Shown piece by piece: positions 32,993 through 40,623 of a stretch of 40,623 nucleotides of DNA. The translations under genes and the position numbers were made by a program. Source of the DNA: Prolixibacteraceae bacterium (lineage in GTDB: Bacteria; Bacteroidota; Bacteroidia; Bacteroidales; Prolixibacteraceae); assembly GCA_027859005.1 (NCBI GenBank), contig JAQIBQ010000518.1, positions 1 through 40,623 of the forward strand, written 5' to 3'. The notes beneath the pieces are model-generated. The model saw only the letters and a program-made list of their open reading frames with translations. It was not told the DNA's origin and ran no database searches. The number at the start of each line of letters is the position of its first letter. Positions within the stretch are counted from its first letter, which is position 1.

Positions 32993-35257
32993 ATGAAGAA
33001 AAATCTAACTGCCGTTTTGCTATTGTTAGCATTTACATCAATTATTGTTTTTTCAATTTTTAAACCCGTGATTCAACATCCCAATAGTTACCTCTTTTCA
33101 CATGGGGGCGATGCGGTTAAAAGCTATTATAATTTCTCCTATAATTTAAAATATGGTGAAGGAATCAAGCACAAGGGAATTAATTATCCTTATGGCGAAC
33201 ATTTGCAATACATCAATTCTCATCCTTTTCATACTGCCGTTTTAAAACCAATCAGCAAAATTTTACCCATTTCGAATTATGGCGTTGCTATTTTAAATCT
33301 TTCGATGATTTTGTCTCTTATTGCTGCTGTTCCTTTTTTGTTCCTTATTCTAAGGAAATACAATTTACCCATTTGGTATTCATTTATTGTTGCATTAATC
33401 ATACTCTTTCTTTCACCCCAACTAGATCGAATCAAGGGGCATTTTGAAATGGTGTACCTGTTTTTCATTCCCATGTTTTGGTATTTACTAATTCAATTTC
33501 GAGAAGGAAAAAGGCCATGGCTTTGGGGTATTCTACTCGTTCTTTCTGGTTTAATTGGTGGATTTACAAGTGCTTACTTTGTTGCGTTTTATGCCATCTT
33601 ATTAATTTCGGTTGTAATGGCTGATGGTTGGAAGAATAGAAAAAATTTAAAAAATTATTTAAAGCCTGGACTAACATTATTGTTTATGGCAGTTTTACCT
33701 TTGCTTGTTGTAAAGGGCTTAGTCTCTATAACCGATTGGGCTACTGATAGACCCTATAATCCTTGGGGCTTTTATGTTTTTCATGCCAATCCTTTTAGCG
33801 TTTTTCTACCCCCAAATGAAGCACTACGAGAAATTTTAAGCAAATGGTTTAGCATAAGGTATCGGTGGGAAGGACGATCGTACGTTGGAGCTCCGGCTAC
33901 TATGTTGGCACTTTCATTGGTATTGTCTTTTGTATATCGAATCGTTAAAAGAAAGAAATCGATCTCATTTGTTACCAATCCTCAATTGAATACTTTTATG
34001 TTTGGAGCTACATTAATTCTCTTATTCTCAATGTGTTTCCCATTTAAATGGGGTTTTGGATTTTTACTTGAATTATTGCCGCCGGTAAAACAATTTAGAG
34101 CTTTAGGTCGTTTTGCGTGGATATTCTACTATGTGTTTACGGTATATGCGGCCTACTATTTCTATCAGTTATTTTTGAAATTGAAAGAAAAGGGAATGGA
34201 GAAATTTTCGATGATGTTTCTTTTATTGATACTAGGTTTTTGGTCGGTTGATGCAGCAGTGAATGCCAAAAAAAGCTTCAATGGAATTTTTCTTCAAAAT
34301 GAAACCCTTAAAACGTCAAGCATTTCATACCAACATATGTTCCAAGAGGCGCAAATTGAGCCTGACGAATTTCAAGCCATTTTCTTTTTGCCATTTGCTA
34401 ATACCTCAGGCGATAAATTGCTATTTGAACAGGGGTTGAAAAAAGCTTTTGGCGAAGCAATGAAATGCTCGTATCATACAAAATTGCCTTTAATTCAAAG
34501 TTTCTCGCCACGGTTACCATTTTCAAATGCTTTAAGCACCATACAGTTGTTGGCCGACTCTACAATTCGGAAAACTCGTCTCGACGATATGAACGAGAAA
34601 CCCATTTTAATGGTAATTACTGATGAGAGATTAACTAAAAAGGAAAAATGGTTAAAAAATCATTCCGAAGAATTGTTGAACAGGGATGGTGTTACTTTTG
34701 CCAAATTATCACTTGATGTATATCACAATAGTTATAATAATTGGCTTGCTTATACCGATTCTCTTAAATCAACATTACTTGGTACGGAATATCTGAAAGC
34801 CGATGTAGAACTTGCTAAAATATACTCCAAAAACTTTGAAGAGGATGAAGCAGAAAATGTTTTTACGGGCAATGGTGCATTGTTTAAACGAAGACATTCA
34901 GTTGAAATATTCAACGAAGATTTTTCGGCCTTAGGGTATAGTGGTACTTACGAGCTGTCTTTTTGGTTGTTCTTCGACGACAGAATGTACGACATGCCGC
35001 AAGCAAAAATACATATCTATAAATCCAATGGCGATTTTTTTAAAACCATTCGTTTAAATAACCGACATATTCATAACGTATATAATAGTTGGGTGAGGGT
35101 TGAGCAAAAAATAACTATTGAAGAAGGTTTGCGCTATAAACTTGAACTAAATGGTAAATACATAACCATTGATGAATTGCTATTTAGACCAGTAAATAGT
35201 AATGTTTTAACGAGTGATGCGTCGGGTAATCAATTATTTAATAATTTTCCTTTGTAA
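32993..35257 (+). CDS. Large polytopic membrane protein with a C-terminal beta-sandwich-like domain
   Basis: A 754-residue protein. The first 420 residues hold roughly ten hydrophobic helices (from LLLLAFTSIIVFSIF to MMFLLLILGFWSVDA) with the long, interrupted arrangement of GT-C glycosyltransferases or YfhO-type membrane proteins; an early loop has GGDAVKSYYNF. The rest is soluble, and the last 100 residues (YELSFWLFFDDRMYD...WVRVEQKITI..YKLELNGKYITIDELLF) look like a carbohydrate-binding-type jelly roll. No named family is certain. It is followed 12 bp later by an MBOAT gene and then an SGNH-like gene, which suggests that it makes, presents or senses the polymer they modify. Confidence 0.75.
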   Translation: MKKNLTAVLLLLAFTSIIVFSIFKPVIQHPNSYLFSHGGDAVKSYYNFSYNLKYGEGIKHKGINYPYGEHLQYINSHPFHTAVLKPISKILPISNYGVAILNLSMILSLIAAVPFLFLILRKYNLPIWYSFIVALIILFLSPQLDRIKGHFEMVYLFFIPMFWYLLIQFREGKRPWLWGILLVLSGLIGGFTSAYFVAFYAILLISVVMADGWKNRKNLKNYLKPGLTLLFMAVLPLLVVKGLVSITDWATDRPYNPWGFYVFHANPFSVFLPPNEALREILSKWFSIRYRWEGRSYVGAPATMLALSLVLSFVYRIVKRKKSISFVTNPQLNTFMFGATLILLFSMCFPFKWGFGFLLELLPPVKQFRALGRFAWIFYYVFTVYAAYYFYQLFLKLKEKGMEKFSMMFLLLILGFWSVDAAVNAKKSFNGIFLQNETLKTSSISYQHMFQEAQIEPDEFQAIFFLPFANTSGDKLLFEQGLKKAFGEAMKCSYHTKLPLIQSFSPRLPFSNALSTIQLLADSTIRKTRLDDMNEKPILMVITDERLTKKEKWLKNHSEELLNRDGVTFAKLSLDVYHNSYNNWLAYTDSLKSTLLGTEYLKADVELAKIYSKNFEEDEAENVFTGNGALFKRRHSVEIFNEDFSALGYSGTYELSFWLFFDDRMYDMPQAKIHIYKSNGDFFKTIRLNNRHIHNVYNSWVRVEQKITIEEGLRYKLELNGKYITIDELLFRPVNSNVLTSDASGNQLFNNFPL

Positions 35258-35269
35258 GGGGTAACGTTT

Positions 35270-36682
35270 ATGCTTTTTAATTCACTTCAGTTCATTTATT
35301 TTCTGCCCATTGTTATCATTGGATACTTCTTGCTTCCGCATAAATTCCGTTGGATATTGTTGTTGCTTGCCAGTTACTATTTTTACATGTGTTGGCGTGC
35401 CGATTATATTATATTGATAGTTGTTTCAACATTAATCGATTTTTTTGCTGCTCGAAGAATGGGACAGCATACAGAGCGGAAACGACGGAAAAAATATTTG
35501 ATACTCAGTTTGTTTACCAACCTTGGTTTGTTGGGGACTTTTAAATATTTTAACTTTTTCACCGAGAATATAAATCAGCTATTTGAGTATTTTAATGTGG
35601 CCTCGCAAATTCCGGCACTAAATTTATTATTACCAGTTGGAATTTCGTTTTATACCTTTCAAACATTGAGCTACTCAATTGATGTATACTATGGTAAAAT
35701 AAAACCCGAAACACACTTGGGCCATTTTGCCCTTTATGTATCCTTTTTCCCCCAATTGGTTGCGGGACCCATTGAACGTTTCGATCGTTTGTCGCCTCAA
35801 TTGAAAGCGAAGCACAATTTCAGTTATGAAAATCTTGCCAACGGATTACGTTTAATCTTGTATGGATTATTCATCAAAATGGTTATTGCCGATAATCTTT
35901 CGGTGTATGTCGATCAAATTTATAAAGCCCCCGAGGCCTTTAGTTCATGGGGGTTGCTTACTGGAGTCTCATTGTATTCATTTCAAATTTATAGCGACTT
36001 TTATGGTTATTCTACCATTGCAATAGGAAGCGCACTTATAATGGGTATTCGAATAATGGACAATTTCAAAACTCCGTATTTGGCTCGAAGTGTGAGTGAA
36101 TTCTGGGAACGATGGCATATTTCTCTTTCAACCTGGTTCCGTAGTTATTTGTATTTCCCGTTAGGCGGAAACCGTGTTAAAAAGTACCGTTGGATGATCA
36201 ATATTTTTATTGTATTTGCGGTAAGTGGTTTATGGCACGGTGCCAATTGGACTTTCATTATTTGGGGGGCTATGTGGGGGATTCTTTATTTAGTTGAGAA
36301 CCAGCTAAACAAGCTGTTCAAATTTCAAAAAATTGCCAAAGAGTGGTCGCTACGTCATTTTATTATGGCAACCAAAATATTTGTGATTTCAACTGTTGCT
36401 TGGATATTTTTCCGAAGTCAAAGTTTTTCTGAAGCCATGACCATTTTGAAAAACATTGTAACAAATACAAACGTTGAAAAGCAGTTGAATGTAGAACCCC
36501 GTATACTTTTATTACTGGGCTTATTTATCTTTTCCGATATTTTTCTATTTAATAATCGTTTCGACAAGTGGAGTGCAAAACAAAATGTTGTTTTACGATG
36601 GGTGATTTACGCTTTTCTCTTGTTTTCGATTATTGTGTTTTCGGGTGTTGAAGATTTTCCGTTTATCTATTTTCAGTTTTAA
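35270..36682 (+). CDS. MBOAT-family membrane O-acyltransferase (AlgI/DltB-like)
   Basis: A 470-residue polytopic membrane enzyme. The N-terminus MLFNSLQFIYFLPIVIIGYFLLPHKFRWILLLLASYYFY and the motifs LPVGISFYTFQTLSYSIDVYYGK, QLVAGPIERF, EFWERWHISLSTWFRSYLYFPLGGNR and SGLWHGANWTFIIWG (conserved His about 322) define the AlgI branch of MBOATs. It passes an acyl group (commonly acetyl) across the membrane for attachment to an extracytoplasmic polymer by a partner protein. The likely partner is the SGNH-like protein encoded next. It starts 12 bp after the previous stop, so the two are cotranscribed. Confidence 0.95.
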   Translation: MLFNSLQFIYFLPIVIIGYFLLPHKFRWILLLLASYYFYMCWRADYIILIVVSTLIDFFAARRMGQHTERKRRKKYLILSLFTNLGLLGTFKYFNFFTENINQLFEYFNVASQIPALNLLLPVGISFYTFQTLSYSIDVYYGKIKPETHLGHFALYVSFFPQLVAGPIERFDRLSPQLKAKHNFSYENLANGLRLILYGLFIKMVIADNLSVYVDQIYKAPEAFSSWGLLTGVSLYSFQIYSDFYGYSTIAIGSALIMGIRIMDNFKTPYLARSVSEFWERWHISLSTWFRSYLYFPLGGNRVKKYRWMINIFIVFAVSGLWHGANWTFIIWGAMWGILYLVENQLNKLFKFQKIAKEWSLRHFIMATKIFVISTVAWIFFRSQSFSEAMTILKNIVTNTNVEKQLNVEPRILLLLGLFIFSDIFLFNNRFDKWSAKQNVVLRWVIYAFLLFSIIVFSGVEDFPFIYFQF

Positions 36683-36789
36683 AGAATGAAACGAACATGA
36701 TTTTTTTTATCTTAAAATAGACACACAAAAATGATTAAAACTCATCGGGATTTCCATGAGTTACCATAAAAAATAAATAATTTAAACGA

Positions 36790-38289
36790 GTGAATAATTT
36801 TAAAAAAATAGGAATAAGAATAGTTGTTGTAATCACTTTATTAGTCGGTTTCAATTTCATTTATCAATACCTGTTTTATGAAAATGATGTAAAAAAGGAA
36901 GCATCGATAATTGAAATTTTACCTGAACCGAGTGATAGTGCTCAGATCCTTTATTTTGCTGAATCGTCGAACTTTACTTCCCATAAATTCGATGTCGATA
37001 AGCGAAGCATCAGTGAAATTATTGCTGCTTATTATCCTGCCAAAAAGCTGATTGATGTTGACAAAGGGGCCTTACACAGTGGGATTTACAAGGTTCTGTT
37101 AGGAAATATTCCTGAAGAAAATCAGATTGAAACCATAATTGTGACTTTGAATTTACGATCGTTTGGTGCCGATTGGATTTATTCGAAATTGGAAACATCG
37201 CTACAAAAAAGTATTGTACTTATTCAACCCAATTTGCCTTTGTTAAACCGCATTCAGTTATCCTTCAAAGGCTACGATGTAAAGACCAATAAGGAAAGGC
37301 ATGAACAAGTTATAAGGCATTGGAAAAGGGATAAATTGAACTTTCCTTATGACTTTAAATACACGAATGCCCTCGATTGGGAAAAAGGAAAAAACAACGA
37401 GGGCTTTTGGTTCGATAATGGAGATAAAGATTACGCTAAAACGGCATTGGCTTGTCATTACATTAAATCGTATGGATTTTCGATTGATGAAAACAAGAAT
37501 CCTCGAATTAAAGATTTTGATGATATCGTAGCTTATTGTCAAGCCAGGAAGTGGAATGTTGTTTTTAACTTAATGGCTGAAAATACTGAAAAAGCAAACG
37601 AGCTAGTTGGTTCTGATTTGATATTCTTAATGAGACGGAATCGCGACTTCCTGGTTGATCGGTATTCAAAAAAAGGAGTTATAGTTGTCGATAATTTAGA
37701 AGATGTAGCTACACAGTATTACATCGATCAGAATTGGACTACAGAACATTATACCGAAGAAGGTCGATTGAAAATTGCAGCTACAGTTGCCGATAGCCTT
37801 AAGCTTCTTTATGCAAATGAATACCAACAGATTTCTGAGCCTGAAATAATTCAAGCTAGTTATTTTACAAATTCATGTGAGAATAATACGACTTGGCAAA
37901 ATATAAATACATTATCGAATGAGCAGGCTTTTGATGGCATGTACTCAAGTAAAATAAATATGGACCAACCATACAGTATTACATTTGAGAGAGCACTGAA
38001 GTTTATTCCCGATTCAACAAAGAATAAAGTACTGGTTAATTTCAAGGCACTACGTACAATTGAGCATTCAGCAGTTAAAGTTGTTCTTGAGTTGCAAGGC
38101 GATTATGTTCAGCCTAAATGGTTGGTTCAGAATTTAAATGAGTCAGAACCCAATTGTTGGGTAGAGCATGTCTATCAATTCGATTTAACAGAAACAGATC
38201 TTCGCTCGTATAACCTGATTAAGATTTATTGTTCTAATAAATTAGAAGCATCGACCTTTATTGATAGTTGGGAACTCATTTTTGAATAA
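36790..38289 (+). CDS. Membrane-anchored SGNH/DltD-like partner of the MBOAT protein
   Basis: A 499-residue protein with one N-terminal membrane helix (residues 8-28) and a periplasmic body. The start must be GTG 36790, since the frame is closed 10 bp upstream by TAA and there is no ATG. Block I ILYFAESSNFTSH (about 53-65) puts Ser59/60 at the SGNH nucleophile position, and TTEHYTEEGRLKIAA (about 316-330) supplies the late histidine. The layout matches DltD/AlgJ-like proteins that complete MBOAT acyl transfer. The last 140 residues look like another beta-sandwich (NKVLVNFKALRT..VKVVLELQGDY..SWELIFE). Assignment rests on context plus weak motifs; substrate and acyl group are unknown. Confidence 0.7.
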   Translation: MNNFKKIGIRIVVVITLLVGFNFIYQYLFYENDVKKEASIIEILPEPSDSAQILYFAESSNFTSHKFDVDKRSISEIIAAYYPAKKLIDVDKGALHSGIYKVLLGNIPEENQIETIIVTLNLRSFGADWIYSKLETSLQKSIVLIQPNLPLLNRIQLSFKGYDVKTNKERHEQVIRHWKRDKLNFPYDFKYTNALDWEKGKNNEGFWFDNGDKDYAKTALACHYIKSYGFSIDENKNPRIKDFDDIVAYCQARKWNVVFNLMAENTEKANELVGSDLIFLMRRNRDFLVDRYSKKGVIVVDNLEDVATQYYIDQNWTTEHYTEEGRLKIAATVADSLKLLYANEYQQISEPEIIQASYFTNSCENNTTWQNINTLSNEQAFDGMYSSKINMDQPYSITFERALKFIPDSTKNKVLVNFKALRTIEHSAVKVVLELQGDYVQPKWLVQNLNESEPNCWVEHVYQFDLTETDLRSYNLIKIYCSNKLEASTFIDSWELIFE

Positions 38290-38349
38290 CAATCATACAG
38301 CATAATTCATTTAGTTTTGCTAATTTACACTTTAAATCTTAGCTAAACC

Positions 38350-40572
38350 ATGTCGCATTCTATTCGAAATCCTAACGCAAAATTTGGCACATTGCCAGTA
38401 TTCCTTACTGCATTATCCACCATTTTAGGCGCAGTACTGTTTTTACGGTTTGGTTGGGCTGTTGGTCAAGTTGGCTTTTGGGGAGTTATTGGAATTGTCC
38501 TCCTTGGTCATCTTGTAACTATTCCAACAGCAATGGCAGTTGCTGAAATTGCCACTAATCAGAAAGTACAAGGTGGTGGAGCTTATTTCATTGTGTCTCG
38601 TTCGTTTGGTTTAAATATAGGTGCCGCAATAGGAATTGCGTTGTATTTTGCCCAAGCAATAAGTGTTGCGTTCTACATAATTGCTTTTGGAGAAGCATTT
38701 GAACCTGTTGTGCGGTGGTTGTCTGAAAACACTTTTTTAAATTACTTCGATCGAAGGTTTATTACCTTGCCAGTTATGGCCGCCTTAACGGTTTTAATGC
38801 TAACACGTGGTGCTAATGTTGGGATGAAAGCTTTGTATTGGGTTGTTGCAATTTTACTTACATCGTTGGCTCTTTTCTTCGCTGGTAAATCTGAAATTGC
38901 TCCCGAAAGTATTAGCTTTACCACTCGTATTCTTGAAAATGAAAATTTCTTCTACGTTTTTGCTATTGTATTTCCTGCTTTTACTGGATTAGCTGCTGGT
39001 CTTGGCCTTTCTGGTGATTTAAAGCATCCTGAAAAATCTATTCCAAAAGGAACCATTTGGGCAACTATTGTTGGATTAGTGGTCTATATTTTTTTAGCCT
39101 ACAAATTCACCATTTCAGCTACTCCAGATGAATTGGTAAACGATCAGTTCGTAATGAGTAAGATTGCTGTTTGGGGGCCAATAATTCCAATTGGTTTAGC
39201 AGCAGCATCAATCTCTTCGGCTTTGGGATCAATTATAATTGCACCGCGTACTTTACAAGCCATTGGTGCCGATGATATTTTTCCAAATGAAAAACTTAAT
39301 TTATGGTTTTCCAAAGGTCGATTACATGATAATGAACCTATAAATGCTTCAATTATTACAGTGATAATTGCTTTTGCTTTTGTGGCAATAGGCGATGTGA
39401 ATTTTGTGGCCGAAATCATATCCATGTTTTTCATGATTACTTATGGTGCTATATGTTTAATCTCATTATTGGAGCATTTTGCTGCCGATCCGGCCTATCG
39501 ACCAACCTTTCATTCAAAATGGATCATTTCATTGATTGGTACTATTTCGTCGTTTTGGTTAATGTTGAAAATGAACCTTCCGTATGCTGTTTTGGCACTC
39601 TTTTTAATGGGAATAATTTATTATTTCATTACCAATAAGAAAAAAGAAAAAACGGGGTTAAATAAACTATTCCGCGGAGTAATATTTCAATTGAGTAGGG
39701 AGCTGCAAATCTTTGCACAACGAGCCGATCGTGAAGACCGCGAAATTAGTTGGCGACCATTTGCAATTTGTATCTCTGAAGATACATTTAAACGTCGATC
39801 GGCATTTGACATTATGCGTTGGCTCTCGCATCGATATGGTTTTGGAACTTATATTCATTTTATAAAAGGACGTTTGAATAAGATCACTAGCGATGAGTCT
39901 AAGCATAGCTTAGATCGATTGCTTAAGCTCGCCAAAGGAAACAAAAGTCGTGTTTATCTCGATACCATTATTTCACCTTCCTATACATCAGCAATAGCCC
40001 AGGTAGTGCAATTACAAGGTTTTTCAGGAAGAGGAAACAACCTCATTCTTTTTGAATTTTCACGTTCGAAGCCCGATGCATTAGAAGATGTGCTTCAAAA
40101 TTACAACATGCTGGGTTCATCGGGTTTTGATATCTGTATCTTGAATACAAGCCAAAAAGGATTCGGATATCATAACGAAATTCATATTTGGATAAAACCC
40201 GACGATTATCGAAATGCAAACTTGATGATATTGTTGGCTTTTATTTTAATTGGTCATCCCGATTGGAAAAGAGGATCAATTAAGATTTTCTCTCTTACTC
40301 CGTTAAGCGAAAGGGAAAAACGATATGAAAAAATTACATCACTTATTAAAGAAGGACGAATTCCAATTAGTTCAACAAATGTTGAAATGATACCTTTTGA
40401 TCCTACCCAAGATCGTAATGAAGTGATTGGCTTAAAGTCGTTAGATGCTGACCTCACGTTGATAGGCTTTAACGCAAATACAATTCAAAAAGGGATTGAT
40501 GAATTTGTTGGGTACAAAGATTTTGGAAATATTCTGTTTGTATCTGCCAATAAAGCCAAAGTCATAAAATAA
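38350..40572 (+). CDS. SLC12-like cation/chloride cotransporter (APC superfamily)
   Basis: A 740-residue inner-membrane transporter. The N-terminal 440 residues contain about twelve hydrophobic helices; the first, TLPVFLTALSTILGAVLFLRFGWAVGQVG, is the hallmark of SLC12 (Na-K-Cl/K-Cl) transporters, and QGGGAYFIVSRSFG and AGLSGDLKHPEKSIPKGT follow. The C-terminal 290 residues are cytoplasmic and resemble the SLC12 C-terminal regulatory domain in position and size. Bacterial members are thought to move K+ or amino acids with Cl-; the substrate here is not determinable. A lone gene, start ATG 38350. The last 50 bp of the window after it contain a 14-bp palindrome but no gene. Confidence 0.9.
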   Translation: MSHSIRNPNAKFGTLPVFLTALSTILGAVLFLRFGWAVGQVGFWGVIGIVLLGHLVTIPTAMAVAEIATNQKVQGGGAYFIVSRSFGLNIGAAIGIALYFAQAISVAFYIIAFGEAFEPVVRWLSENTFLNYFDRRFITLPVMAALTVLMLTRGANVGMKALYWVVAILLTSLALFFAGKSEIAPESISFTTRILENENFFYVFAIVFPAFTGLAAGLGLSGDLKHPEKSIPKGTIWATIVGLVVYIFLAYKFTISATPDELVNDQFVMSKIAVWGPIIPIGLAAASISSALGSIIIAPRTLQAIGADDIFPNEKLNLWFSKGRLHDNEPINASIITVIIAFAFVAIGDVNFVAEIISMFFMITYGAICLISLLEHFAADPAYRPTFHSKWIISLIGTISSFWLMLKMNLPYAVLALFLMGIIYYFITNKKKEKTGLNKLFRGVIFQLSRELQIFAQRADREDREISWRPFAICISEDTFKRRSAFDIMRWLSHRYGFGTYIHFIKGRLNKITSDESKHSLDRLLKLAKGNKSRVYLDTIISPSYTSAIAQVVQLQGFSGRGNNLILFEFSRSKPDALEDVLQNYNMLGSSGFDICILNTSQKGFGYHNEIHIWIKPDDYRNANLMILLAFILIGHPDWKRGSIKIFSLTPLSEREKRYEKITSLIKEGRIPISSTNVEMIPFDPTQDRNEVIGLKSLDADLTLIGFNANTIQKGIDEFVGYKDFGNILFVSANKAKVIK

Positions 40573-40623
40573 AAATTAAGGTTTTTTAATTTATTCGAAT
40601 AAACGATTACTTCATTTTAGTGT

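Noticed and set aside
36739-36762. AACTCAT/ATGAGTT inverted repeat between the MBOAT and SGNH genes
   Set aside because: Seven-bp AT-rich stem with a 10-nt loop and no T-run; too weak to call a terminator.
40590-40603. 14-bp palindrome TTTATTCGAATAAA at the window end
   Set aside because: AT-rich and short, with no associated gene inside the window; it cannot be told from chance.
1-40623. tRNA, rRNA, CRISPR arrays, riboswitches, phage genes
   Set aside because: No tRNA-like cloverleaf, no regularly spaced repeats and no recognised riboswitch core were seen on reading both strands.

Overview
The window looks like chromosomal DNA of a low-GC Bacteroidota, probably a marine or sediment Bacteroidales/Marinilabiliales-type organism. 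Supporting evidence is the 1400-residue hybrid two-component regulator, the TAnnTTTG-type -7 promoter elements, the secreted glycoside hydrolases, the ECF sigma/zinc anti-sigma pair and the EttA-type ABC-F protein. The assignment is inferred from gene families and promoter style; no marker gene fixes the genus.

Layout. 1-5226 is housekeeping: the acidic tail of an unidentified gene, a 50-bp perfect-palindrome terminator, a receiver-only response regulator, EttA, a frameshifted HD-domain pseudogene, a lipoprotein and LysA. 5624-23186 is a hemicellulose/glucuronoxylan island: lipoprotein GH43, GH27, GH9 and GH31 on the plus strand, a hybrid two-component system (HTCS) on the minus strand, then divergently a LacI-type repressor followed by GH67 alpha-glucuronidase, an SDR D-mannonate oxidoreductase and mannonate dehydratase UxuA. 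No SusC/SusD or sugar transporter is present. 23476-32835 mixes central genes with broken ones: a flavodoxin gene split by a 220-bp MITE, a DEAD-box helicase, a 29-codon small ORF with its own promoter and terminator, an anti-sigma/ECF sigma pair, Kbl, an acyl-carrier-like protein without the carrier serine, an S37/S28-like serine peptidase, an aminopeptidase P with an in-frame premature stop, and an NtrC-like regulator without a DNA-binding domain. 32993-38289 is a three-gene membrane cassette (polytopic membrane protein, MBOAT O-acyltransferase, SGNH/DltD-like partner) that probably acylates a cell-surface or secreted polymer. The window ends with an SLC12-like cation/chloride cotransporter.

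How the genes fit together. The GH enzymes would trim arabinosyl, xylosyl, galactosyl and glucuronyl decorations and beta-glucan or xylan chains in the periplasm or at the surface. GH67 frees (methyl)glucuronate, which UxuB-like SDR and UxuA carry on to 2-keto-3-deoxygluconate; the isomerase UxaC and KDG kinase are not here. A LacI-consensus operator (TGCAA-CCGA-TTGCA) overlaps the lacI promoter in the 150-bp gap shared with the HTCS gene. Related palindromes lie upstream of GH43 and GH27, which suggests that one repressor plus one HTCS co-control the island.

Most striking points: the LacI operator set, the MITE with a restorable target-site duplication, the aminopeptidase P stop that removes the last metal ligand, the MBOAT cassette, and the smORF transcript.
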